NCBI GenBank assembly: GCA_030411725.1
Contig: MU839828.1
Coordinates: forward strand, 1,364,001-1,428,000
Direction of reading: 5' to 3'
Source: Echria macrotheca
Taxonomy: Eukaryota; Ascomycota; Sordariomycetes; Sordariales; Schizotheciaceae
Length of the DNA: 64,000 bases
Below, in pieces: positions 43,965-53,711 of the stretch. Below the pieces are notes generated by a model. The model ran no database searches. It worked only from the letters and a program-made list of their open reading frames with translations, and had not been told where the DNA came from. Position 1 is the first letter of the stretch. Each line of letters starts with the position of its first letter. The position numbers were made by a program, and so were the translations under genes.

Positions 43965-45662
43965 CTAAGATAAATCCATGGCTATTGCATCTTCGTCATT
44001 TCCGTGGCTAGAGCGTCCCGGGGCCATAACGGACGACGCGAGACTCTCGGCAAACGGCGACCGCTTGCGAAGCGTCGGTCCATAATAATACACGGCATAC
44101 ACGGCGCTGACGAGGACAATTGAGATGCAAAACAGAATGCTGCTAGCAATCTCCAAATGCCGCTCTCCGCCAATGTTGGTATAAAAAGGTGTTGCGGGAA
44201 CCGTGAGCACGCCGGCCAGGAAATCGCGAGCCCAGCCGTTGCCGCCCGTTGCCGACGCCGCGTACGGGCCGTATGCGCATATCATGTACTAGATCCCAGT
44301 TAGTACTTTTCCATGGATTCAGGGTTAGTGGTTGCTAACGTCAACTGTCGCCATGTAGATGGAGTAGTTCGCGATGCCAATAATCGCCGACCCTACCATG
44401 GTCCCGATCCAGTGTATAGGCGGCCCGCCCGAAGTCCACGCGAATATGATCAAACCTATGGGCAAGCATGGTGCGGTGTACAGCAGCCACCATAGACGGG
44501 ACTCGTACTGCGCGTGCTCATCTCCCGGCTTCTGTCTCCGCTCCTTCTGGTTCCGCCGGATGGCCGGGATAAAAGATAGCCAGGCGATGATATACCCGAT
44601 ACCGATTGGGATAAACGCCAATCCCAGCTCGACCGTCGAGAAACCCCACTGCTCATAAACCAGCGCAAACGACTGGATCTGCATGAATATCAGGGCATCC
44701 GAGAAACCAGAGAGGAGCGAAAGGGTTAGCACAATCGGCTCGGTCAGGAACATGTGGAACGGCCGGGTCCAGGTCTTGATAAGCTCCTTGATGGTAAACC
44801 GCTTGGCGAAGGGCTCAAGCTCGTTGGGGCCGTAGACATTGGGCGACTGGCCAGAAGCTCTGCGTTTCTTGGCGATTCTGTCCAGCAGGATGGTCGCCCG
44901 CGTCTCAGGGACAAAAAGGAGGTGGACGATCTGGACAAAGCCGCCAAAGATGAGCTGGATCCAGATGGTCCATCTCCAGTCCAGGTAGGCCTCGACGAAA
45001 CCGCCAATGATAGGTCCGATGATGGATCCTCCAACCGACGAAAACACAATGTAGGCCACGGCGAACTGCTGCTCATCCGGCTCGTAGATGTCGGCGATCA
45101 TGCCGAGCGTGACACTCCCTCCAGCCAGCGACAGGCCGCCCAGCGCTCGTCCTACAAGGATGGTTGCGAAGTTACGGGCGAGAGCGACCGGCAAACACCA
45201 GATATTGACCAGGAGTAGCGAGAGCTGGAGAATCGGCTTCCTGCCAAACTCCTCGGACCATGGTGCCCAGAGCTCACAGCCAAACGCATAGGTGACGAGG
45301 AAGATGGCAGCGCCAACGCGTGCGGCCTGCTTGCTGACACCGAACTCATGCGATATCCCGTCGATGCCGTTGGAGTAGAGCGTGGTGTTGAAGTTCATGG
45401 ACATCTGGACGAGGAAAATGATGGTGAGGATGGTCCATTTCTTCGAGACGGGGAAGCTGTAGCCCAGCTCGTCCCAGGCATCTTCTTGCCTCAGTTCGAT
45501 TTTTCCGTCTGGCCTCTCCTTGACATGCTGGGGGCCGACTCCGGCCAGCGGTTGGTCCTCTTTCTGGACGGCATCCGACGATTCCGTGATGGCACCCGCG
45601 TCGTTGACCGTTGTTGTGTCGTCGAGATCCGCAGCCTGCGGGTCGTGGAAGGTTGTTGGCAT
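43965..45662 (-). CDS. MFS drug:H+ antiporter (DHA1-like)
   Basis: Model: complement(join(43965..44288,44340..45662)), 548 residues. The 51-bp intron has donor GTTAGC, branch TACTAAC and acceptor TAG, phase 0. Start is the ATG at 45662; the frame extends 18 codons further but only from a TTG. About 75 soluble residues precede 12 predicted membrane helices. The family motif GRALGGLSLAGGSVTLGMIADIYEP and the motif-C-like SSVGGSIIGPIIGGFVEAYL in helices 4-5 place it in the fungal 12-spanner multidrug/polyamine antiporter group. The central loop runs from about RATILLDRIAKKRR to IKELIKTWTRPFHM. Substrate cannot be inferred. It stands alone between DBP7 and mcr1, so no cluster context is seen. Confidence 0.88.
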
Positions 45663-46781
45663 TACGTCACCTCGGCAACATAAGGAGTACCAGAGATTCC
45701 TAAATTCAGCGTCCAAACGATAGGGCTTATCCTGGGATACTTATCCAGGGATGCAATCTGTGAACGGGAGGGAGATACATATGGAACGAACACTGTAGCG
45801 CTTGGTCCCGAACTAAACACTGCGACACATCGCTGACGCCATAGCTTCTGCAGTGCGTATTACGCCTACATGAGACGACGTGCTCGCCACTTGGGAGCGC
45901 CATGAGTCGTGCTGGAGCACGGTGCGGTTTGAAGGTGGGAACCCAGCGCGTCAACAGTGCCCGATTGGAAGTCCACGAACGTGGTGACCATGGAACTCGA
46001 GGCATGGACCATAATCCCGACGACAGAATCCAGTCTCCTATGCAAAGTCATCCTCTCAAGATTCTCGAGACAAAACAATTGAATCCAAAAGAGAAAGTCG
46101 CAAATCTGGATGGAGACGTGTGACAAACGGAAGATGCCGATCAGCCCTTTTAGTGGGTCGGATCTCCGCCAAGCTTGCGGCGGTGGTCGGGGCTTGGCAG
46201 GCCGCAGGACAATTGACGGGACCGCCAATTGACGCCAACTCAGAACATCCGGCCTCTCGGCCATGACACGAAGCAGCGAGCCGCGACGGGAACACTGCCG
46301 GCCAAATAACGGCGCGGCTACAACCGTAGAGGCAATCGCTGCAGTTAAACATCTGACATCCTTCGTAGTGTTTCGCAGCCTGGTCAGCATGAAGTGGGAT
46401 GATATCACGACGTCGGCGACGGCGCTGACCGACTCCGTGTCCCCTCCAAGCCTTCCAAGTGGTCCGAATGTGCGGCTGTGTGTCGGGACTCGGGACCGAA
46501 CCTCGAGAAATGTCAGCCCAGGCAGTATCCCAGGGGGAGATTGGTCCTTCTTTAAAAGCCAGCCTCCTGTGGCCGGGCACGGCGGGATGCGGTTCGCTCG
46601 TCGCACCCTTGGACTTCCCCAAGCACGATCCGAAAGCACGCCTCTCGTTTTAACCGTGCAACGCACGTCGTCCCCTGATTCCCCTGCCTTTGGCGCCTTG
46701 CAGCATCGGTAGTCCGGACAACCTTTTCTAGGGATATATTTAATCGGCAGACCCCCGGCCTTTTTTTTTTCGTGGATTAGA
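45663..46781. promoter_or_regulatory. Divergent region upstream of MFS gene and mcr1
   Basis: Shared upstream space for starts at 45662 (-) and 46782 (+). A TATA-like GGATATATTTAA at 46732-46743 lies 38 bp before the mcr1 start codon, and a T-run follows at 46762-46771. The 432-codon antisense frame crossing this region into mcr1 is not accepted as a gene. Confidence 0.5.
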
Positions 46782-47760
46782 ATGTCAACGAGACCTCCCT
46801 TCCGCCCTCCTCCTATCCGTCCCAGACTCGGCGCCATGAGCACCCAAGTCGCTGTCGCAGCTGCCGTGGCGGGCATTGGCGTGTATGCGCTGTACCTGCG
46901 GAGAAGCAGCGCGTCCGCACAGACGGGCAAGCCTATTTTCGGCAGCTTTGGTTTCCACAGCCTGAAGCTCCACAGCTCCGAATTGATCAACCACAACACC
47001 AAGAAGCTGCGTTTTGAGCTGCCCGATGCATCCCAGCCCAGCGGTCTGTCGCTTTCGTCGGCCCTGCTGACCGTGTCGTTTCCCAATGGCCGCTGGCTGC
47101 CCGTTCTGCGGCCGTACACGCCCACAAACGACCTTGGTAAGCCAATTTCGGACATTTTTGACAAAAGTCACGTGCTAATTTTCGACGGCAGACGAGAAGG
47201 GTTTCGTGGAGCTGATGGTCAAGCACTACCCCGGCGGCAAGCAGAGCACGCACATCCACTCGCTGAAGCCGGGCGACACGCTCACCTTTGCGCCCATCCC
47301 AGAGCTCAAGTGGTCGCCCAACAAGTACCCGCACGTGGCCATGATCGCCGGCGGCGCCGGCATCACGCCCATGTACCAGCTCGCCCGCGGCATCCTCAAG
47401 AACCCCGATGACCAGACGCGCATCACGCTCGTCTGGGGCGTCAACACCGACGAGGACATTTTTCTTGGGGACGAATTCAGCGAGCTCGAGAAGAAGTTTC
47501 CCGGCCGCTTCAAGGTGCACTACGTCGTGGCCACGCCCAAGGCCGGCTCGCCCCACCAGAAGGGCTTCGTCACCAAGCAGATTCTCGAGGGTGCCGGGCT
47601 GAGCGGCAGCTCGGAGAAGAACCAGGGTACGCATGTGCTCGTCTGTGGGCCGCCGCCGATGGAGGCGGCGCTGAAGGGCACCAAGAAGTTTTTGGGTGGC
47701 GCCCAGCCGGGTTTGCTGGCTGAGTTGGGATATGGGAAGGACCGGATTTTTAGTTTTTAG
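46782..47760 (+). CDS. mcr1: NADH-cytochrome b5 reductase, mitochondrial type
   Basis: Model: join(46782..47136,47192..47760), 307 residues. The 55-bp intron has donor GTAAGC, branch GCTAAT and acceptor CAG. The flavoenzyme passes electrons from NADH through FAD to cytochrome b5 or other acceptors. The N-terminus is basic and Pro-rich (MSTRPPFRPPPIRPRLG), then a single membrane span VAVAAAVAGIGVYALYL (residues 23-39), as in Mcr1, which is anchored to the outer membrane or released to the intermembrane space. The FAD site is RPYTPTND (about residue 109). NADH-site motifs are GGAGITPMYQL (about 172) and VCGPPPMEAA (about 270). The C-terminus ends GYGKDRIFSF, typical of the family. The intron falls just after the RPYTPTND motif. 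Confidence 0.93.
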
Positions 47761-49006
47761 GGAGCGCAGGTTGGCTTGTGTACATATACGGTTAAGGCTG
47801 GGTTGGATGGTTCCTAGAATATACCTAGTTTGCTCACTGAACCTATCTGCGTGTCTTGGACTTGTCTGTTGTTGCTTCTTGGTCCTCAAATGAGCCACAA
47901 TCGGACGTCAAGATGTGTTTAATGTGTTTACATGTCTGAGCTGCTCCTGGACCAGGCCAGCTGTAGAACCCATACAGCTTGGGCGCTAAGATGATGACCA
48001 ACGAGCCGCCAGCTCTAGATGTGTACTTGCACGTACCGTACGTAATCATCGGGTATCAGTCGAGGTAGTTATCTCCTGACTCAGCACTACTACTCGTAAA
48101 TTTTTGGACTAGTAGCTACTGCCGTAGGTCACACTATGAAGGGTACTGGAAGCCATAAAAGCAGATGGGTTCTCTGCTGCCGTCATAGGCCCCTCGACAC
48201 TCGAACTCGAACTGAAAAAGCACGTGGACTAGATCTCGCCTAGGTCACCATTCACTTTTTTGGGCATGTCTTTGTGCAGGCTACTGTTCCCAGTGTTGGC
48301 AGGATGTTGTCCTTGACATGAAATGATCCAACCCTGTTACTTTTTTGACAGGTTGTCCCGTTACTCATTGACAGATGGGAAGGGACTGGTATTCAAAGTC
48401 GTGTGTTGGCATTGCAGACAAATCACAGAAGCACAACAAGGAACTGAATAAGGCATCTCTGTAACTTTGAAAACGATGATTGTTGTGATGAAGGAATTTT
48501 CCGGTCCTATCCTTAGGGCTCACACCGTGATTCCACAAGAGAAAAACTGAACACCTGGACATCAGATGAAAACCGTCTCGCCCACCACCCGCAAGCCAGC
48601 AAACAGAAATTGCAGAGCTGATTCACTGGGGCCGCCGAGATCCACCTTCTCCCCCAGCTTCTTGTCACATCTTCTCACCGTCTTCCTCCCACCTCGCCGA
48701 TGTTTTCCTCCTCTTCCTCGCCGACCAACAACATCCAAGCATCACGACGAGAACCAAGTGTCAATCAGCAAGTAATCGGCGGACCAGCAATTGTAAGTAT
48801 ATTATTTTCTTCCACCCACAATCTTTTCTTCTTTCCTTCCTTCCTTTCCAACAACCAGCAAGGCTTCAATTTCTCGAGCCACAAAACTCAACACCAGAGT
48901 TTTCCTGACGATCGAGATCTCGCAATCCTTGCCATTCCCCTTCACTACACCTCTTCCCTTCACTTCACCTCTTGTTTTTCCCTCTTGTCTTCTCCCATCA
49001 GACAAA
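47761..49006. other. Intergenic plus probable 5' leader of the next gene
   Basis: Positions 47761-48560 show no gene. Positions 48565-49006 look like transcribed leader. A probable leader intron runs from GTAAGT at 48793 to CAG at 49000, ending six bases before the start codon at 49007. An ATG at 48700 begins a 31-codon frame that would run into a different phase after splicing, so it would act as an upstream ORF. Confidence 0.5.
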
Positions 49007-50245
49007 ATGCCCAAGTCAAACGGCAAGAAAGCGTCCAAGTCCAATGGCAAAGGCAAAGGCAAAGGCAAAGAGCCCGCCAGAGCCCAGCCGGTCTGCGACC
49101 ACACCGACGGCGTCCCCTGCGCGGAGCCGTGCCCGGACTGCGGCAAGCACCTGACGCGGGCCGTGACGACGGTCGACATCGAGTGGATGACCGACGTCCT
49201 CGACAAGCTGTACCAGGATCCCGAGTTGCTCTGGTCGCTAATGAACCGCCAGAAGCCTTTGAGTCTACCTCAATCCGACGAGAACGACGAGTTTTACACC
49301 GAGCACCGTTTCCGCGCCATGGCTGTAAGTTTTCTCGTCTCTATCCATTTCCTCTCTATAATACAATCACTAACCACCAAAACCCATCAGAAAAAATTCA
49401 CAAAGATGGCCGCCGAAGCCGGCATCTCCAACGACGCCGACATCCGCAACATGTTCGACGGCTACGTCAGCGGCCGCTACCAGTGGTCGACCCTCAAGAA
49501 CATCGCCGTCGAGCTAATCGACAAGGCCCTCGTCGACCTCGACGTCCAGACAACAAACCTCCGCCGCGTCATGGGTTTGGTAGAAGCCAAGATCGCCGAG
49601 CGCCGCCGGGCCGAGCGCGAGAACGAGATCATCTCGCGCCACATCATCCCGCGCGTGTATCCGGCCGACGAAGTCAAGGCGCTGCAGACGCGCATGGAGA
49701 TGATCACCGAACCAAACCCGGAGATCACGTCCATCTCGGCGCTCGAGTACCAGCTCGACGAGAGCAAGATGCTGCTCAACATGGCGAAAGCCTCGCGCGC
49801 CACGCTTCTCGAGAAAAAGGCCAAGTTTGAGGCGATGGATCCCGTCGCCATGGGGCACAATGCCACGCCGGCTACCGGGCGCGAGCGCCTCGAGAAGGCG
49901 GATATGGACTGGCGCGAGACCATGGAGCTTGTGGGCAGTATGGTGCCGGACGAGATGGGTTGCCTTGTTGCGAAGGTTGCGAAGGCGGAGGCGGCGGAGA
50001 AGAAGGCTGCTGCTGCTGCTGGCAAGGGTGTTGCGGGTCCCAGCAAGGCGGGTGGTGCTGGCAAGGAGGCTGCTGGCAAGAAGGAGGAGGGTGCCAGCAA
50101 GGTGGAGGATGTTGTTGGCGAGGAGGAGGACGCAGGCACCAAGGATGAGGGCGCTGGACAGGATAAGCCCAAGGGCAAATCCAAGAAGTCCAAGAAGTCC
50201 AAGGGGAAGGGCAAGGGCAAGGGCAAGTTCAAGACTACCTTTTAG
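49007..50245 (+). CDS. Cys-motif, Lys/Ala-rich protein of unknown function
   Basis: Model: join(49007..49324,49391..50245), 390 residues. The 66-bp intron (GTAAGT, branch CACTAAC, CAG) is a multiple of three and has no stop, so retention would insert 22 residues (a 412-residue form). N-terminal Lys/Ser/Gly repeats are followed by VCDHTDGVPCAEPCPDCGKH, a possible zinc-binding cluster (C-x7-C-x3-C-x2-C, about residues 27-43). The middle is helical and charged (RRVMGLVEAKIAERRRAERENEI). The C-terminal ~100 residues are Ala/Lys/Glu-rich with GGK repeats, ending KSKKSKKSKGKGKGKGKFK. The codons of this tail are GGC/AAG-biased. I do not recognise the family. Probably intracellular; the basic ends suggest nucleic-acid or nuclear association, by inference only. 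Confidence 0.75.
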   Translation: MPKSNGKKASKSNGKGKGKGKEPARAQPVCDHTDGVPCAEPCPDCGKHLTRAVTTVDIEWMTDVLDKLYQDPELLWSLMNRQKPLSLPQSDENDEFYTEHRFRAMAVSFLVSIHFLSIIQSLTTKTHQKKFTKMAAEAGISNDADIRNMFDGYVSGRYQWSTLKNIAVELIDKALVDLDVQTTNLRRVMGLVEAKIAERRRAERENEIISRHIIPRVYPADEVKALQTRMEMITEPNPEITSISALEYQLDESKMLLNMAKASRATLLEKKAKFEAMDPVAMGHNATPATGRERLEKADMDWRETMELVGSMVPDEMGCLVAKVAKAEAAEKKAAAAAGKGVAGPSKAGGAGKEAAGKKEEGASKVEDVVGEEEDAGTKDEGAGQDKPKGKSKKSKKSKGKGKGKGKFKTTF

Positions 50246-51854
50246 GTAGTCTAGGTAGCCTTTTCTTTCTTCCCTGGTGTCTACAGAGTTTGGAATTTGG
50301 GGTCTGGTTGGTCCTACTAGGTAGTTGACTGTAAATCCAAGACGTTGCCTGTACTCTGGTATGCGTTGTGTGACTTGTGATATGCGTGAACTGAGTTCCC
50401 TGACCCGCTTACAGCCATTTAAATAGGGCTCACCACTCGAAGCTGCATGCATAGCATCCTAGTCGTTATGCCTCACAGCTGGGTCAGCAGGCTTCAACAT
50501 AAGGCTCGAAAGGCCTTGTGATAAACCTGTAGAGTATTAAAAGCGTAGTTTGCGCCTGATTTTTATTTTGATTGCCCGTATATGGCGGGTAAAGCCGTTG
50601 TTGGTGTTTTGACATGTAATGCGTGACCTCTGGCATGCACCTACCGAATTCTCTAGCCCGTTCATAAGACCTACTAGGGCGCTCTGCTATTTACCGCAGG
50701 CATAGCGAACCAGCTAATATACCTTAAATAGGGTTTCACAGGTCCTCTCGACGTAACTGGAGGGCATCAGAAGCCTAGGATACGCATAGCTGTGAATTAC
50801 AATCGAGCCGGAGCTTCGGGCGAGGTTGCCCTCCGTTGTGTGATATTCTTCAGCCATATCATTGTAGGTAAAGTTGATGGGTTGGGTCCAGTCCGTAGGA
50901 TGCTCGAGGGGTCGGAGGGGGCAAACCGGTGGCTACCTTATCCCAAAATCTATGGGCGTCAACCCTTAGAGGGAGAATATTCCGCTGCTCGTCGCCGCTG
51001 AAAGTAAGAGCTCTGAGATCCTCGAGCGGCCAGAAATTTCTTAACATGTTCCACTGATGCTGTGGGCATGCTTACCTGCTCCAAGTTTCGTTGTGACTCG
51101 GACATCGATAGCCAGCTCGAGCCTCGAGGGCTTCCCTCCCCTCTTCCACAAATCAAGCATCCCTAGCACTGCTCTCTCAAATGGCGATCCACCCAGGGGC
51201 GTGATGGTTCCATCCCATCAAGCCTGCACCATCTGAATCTCCTCTTCGCTGTCATAAGTTCTTCTTCGTTGTTGCAAGCGATGCAGATTCTTCTGATCAC
51301 TGCTGATGTCTGTTTGTGGCGTAGTTCCCTTGACGGGACAAAACTTGGCGATCTCAAAGATGAAGGAAAACTGAGTGGGTAGAATGTTTTGTCATTTCCG
51401 TTTCCCTTAGTGCCCTTTTCTGCCGGATTCTATCTAATGGGTATCATGGTTGTTGTTATGCCGGAAACGACAAGACTGGAGGGCATTGGAAACGCAGAAT
51501 ACGGTCACGCTAGCCGTTTCGATATGGCGCCTTCGATAATTGGTGGAGGATGGCCTCGGGGCTGGATTCGGGAGACAATCAACAGCTTATGTTCTTTGTT
51601 CAAGGGCTTATGTCGGGACACAAAACTAGACCAGACTGGACTAAGACATCCACAGAACAATATCAAGACGGTTGGCATTGTTGACAATCGCCAGCTGACA
51701 TGGTATTGTTCTGACGATCTGCTTTTGACACAGCAGAATTGCCCACACTTCTCAACACCATCAACCTCCAACCTCATTTTCTCTTGTTATCATTTTGAGG
51801 TTCGTCTCCCAATAACCCATATATCCCATCAATTTTGTCCGAGATAAACCAAAC
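50246..51854. other. Intergenic with possible F-box relic
   Basis: Positions ~50350-50480 and ~50600-50720 share an imperfect duplicated pattern (GTAATGCGTGAC-like, CCCGTTCATAAGACC-like and AATAGGG blocks). The minus strand at 50860-51350 carries short coding-like pieces listed separately. The remainder, including the frame at 51389-51847, is not convincing. Confidence 0.4.
50859..51350 (-). pseudogene. Possible degraded F-box/LRR-like gene fragment
   Basis: Three overlapping frames on the minus strand give short coding-like strings: KRGGKPSRLELAIDVRVTTK, then PLEDLRALTFSGDEQRN and HRFWDKVATGLPP, broken by stops and frame changes. The LEDLRALTF string is reminiscent of leucine-rich regions of fungal F-box proteins. 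No intact start, F-box or splice model could be built. Weak call; it may be non-coding. Confidence 0.25.
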
Positions 51855-52928
51855 ATGGCATCCAACCAGGCCCCCCATCCCCTAACTTCCAACCCTGTCC
51901 CGGAGTACAACCCTCCCCAGGAGTCCAACCAGACCCCCAAAGAAGACCCCAACGAAGCCCCAAAAGAAGACCCAAAAGAAGATCCCGACAAGTTCGCCAA
52001 ATACGACCCCATCGCAGCCTCCTACGCAACCATCGAATCCCGCATAGCCTGGGACTTTCTCTGGTAAACCCCCTTCCTCTCTCCCTCCTCCTCACCACCA
52101 AAAACTAACCCCCATCCCAGCGGCGGCAACCGCCACTTCGCATACTACCCCTCCCCCAGCACGACCCTCTCCCCCTTCCCCATCTCCGCCGGCCAGAAGC
52201 GGATGCAAACCCAGCTCCTCCATTCCCTCTCCCTCCCACCATACTCCCACATCCTAGACGCCGGCTGCGGCGACGGCCACGTAGCCATAGACCTAGCCCA
52301 GCGCGGCCCCTTCGTGATAACCGCCTTCGACGTAGTCCCGCGCCACGTCTCGCGGGCCCGCCATAACGTCTCCCGCGCTCACCTCTCTCCCTCCTGCTCC
52401 ATCCAAATCCTCCACCTCGACTTCGACTCCCTCCCCTCTTTACCTTCCCAAACCTACCACGGAATCTACACCTCCGAATCCCTCCTCCACGCCACCTCCC
52501 CCTCCACCGTCCTCTCCGAATTCTTCAGACTCCTAAAGCCCGGCGGCCGCCTAGTCCTCCACGAGTACCACAACGACTACATGTCCCCCTCTTCCCTCCC
52601 CGGGTTTCCCGCCACACTAATCTCTGAGAGACACACAGGGGAGTCGGCATTCACCCGCGCGGAGCGATATTTCCGCCACGAAATGGAACAGGCCGGCTTC
52701 GAGGACATCCAAATAAACGACTACTCCGCCAACATCGAGCCCATGGCGAGATTATTGTCGCTATCAGGCGCGTGGCGCCACGTCGTCTTGTTTCTCAGAC
52801 TCCAAAAATTCTTCCCCAACAGCGCGAAGAGGGAAGAAGGGTTCGCGGGGAGGGAGAGCTGGGCTTATGTCTCCGTTCGGGGGACGAAGCCAGGCGTTTT
52901 GGAGGTGCCTACTGAGCCCCAGCAATGA
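51855..52928 (+). CDS. Class I SAM-dependent methyltransferase
   Basis: Model: join(51855..52063,52121..52928), 338 residues. The 57-bp intron has donor GTAAAC, branch ACTAAC and acceptor CAG. The N-terminus is Pro/Glu/Asp-rich with imperfect repeats (PKEDPNEAPKEDPKEDPD). A motif KYDPIAASYATIESRIAWDF follows, then GGNRHFAYYP. The SAM site is ILDAGCGDGHVAIDLA (about residues 112-127), with post-I TAFDVVPRHVSRAR, motif II-like YHGIYTSESLLHA and motif III LKPGGRLVLHEY. The order and spacing resemble sterol C-24 methyltransferase and related small-molecule methyltransferases, but Erg6-specific sterol motifs are not evident. Substrate unknown. Exon 2 is strongly C-ending in codon use. No biosynthetic partner genes lie nearby. 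Confidence 0.85.
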
Positions 52929-52940
52929 TCATCATCAAGC

Positions 52941-52975
52941 TGGTGGTGGTGGTGGTGGTGGTGGTGGTGGTGGTG
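52941..52975. repeat. (TGG)n microsatellite
   Basis: About eleven uninterrupted TGG units, 13 bp after the methyltransferase stop codon and so probably in its 3' untranslated region. Confidence 0.95.
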
Positions 52976-53069
52976 TACCTGAAAATAATGAGAACACGGG
53001 GGAGTAGAAACCTAGGTACCTAGATGGAGACAACCAGCTCAAGGAAAAGGTTCCGGTACAGAATTATTT

Positions 53070-53201
53070 TATTATTATTAGTTGTCTAAGCCGTAACAAG
53101 CCGAAGGCTTCCACCCCTTATTCTAAAGGGGTAAGTGGTCCCTCTACTAAGGTAGGCGGTTATAGCACACGAGTGTCTGCGGTACAAGTTATTTTACCTG
53201 C
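53070..53201. repeat. Dispersed hairpin repeat, copy 2
   Basis: Same order of blocks as at 29203-29311, with small insertions: AAGCCGAAGGCTTCC, CACCCCTTA, AAAGGGGTAAG, GGTCCCTCT and TATAGCACACGAG. The copies differ mainly by transitions and short indels. Confidence 0.7.
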
Positions 53202-53711
53202 GTGAGTAGGAAAAAAAGTTTAGTCCGTCCACTCCGTACATGTACATGTAACTCACTTGCAAAAGATACCTACCCAGGTCAATGCCTTGACACGTAGTCG
53301 CAAAATACCTTCCACGCTCCCTGACCGTGATGATCACACAGTGTATGTATCGAAAGCGTTTTCACAATGACAGTAAATGCCTCCTTCCTCAAGAGTTGGC
53401 ATCGCCACCTCCGAGCCATCACAAAACCAGTGTCATACATCATCGCGCGGCATCCGAGACCCGCAAGAGAGTTTACAAAAGAACGGTACGTCTGATGAAC
53501 TAAATGTACCTCAACCGCTGGTCCGTACGGATACTTGATACCCTAAAGACATGCAGGACGCGCTACGCCGAGTCCTTTCTAAACGAACCTGTTGCAGGAA
53601 CCGCTCGGGAAGGAAAAAAAATCCAACATCCGCGCGAGTCGCTCCACTTCCATCTCGTGCAGTATCCTCTCAAATCCCCTCCTCTCCCTTCTCCTCCGCC
53701 AGCTCGGCGTG

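Larger units (their letters stand above)
52929..53711. other. Intergenic with TGG microsatellite and hairpin repeat copy 2
   Basis: Contains the (TGG)n tract at 52941-52975, a CCTAGGTACCTAG motif near 53012, and the dispersed repeat at 53070-53201. Positions 53220-53711 show no recognised gene. Confidence 0.6.

Noticed and set aside
45866..47164. 432-codon minus-strand frame across the mcr1 promoter and first exon
   Set aside because: It is antisense to the N-terminal exon of a clear Mcr1 gene, has no domain, and has Arg/Pro/Ser composition typical of shadow frames in GC-rich DNA.
51389..51847. 152-codon plus-strand frame before the methyltransferase
   Set aside because: Stops just before the methyltransferase start, has no motif, and its end is probably that gene's leader.
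43965..52928. Possible biosynthetic cluster (MFS transporter, reductase, methyltransferase)
   Set aside because: The reductase is the conserved Mcr1, the genes are spread with unrelated genes between, and no core synthase or regulator is present.
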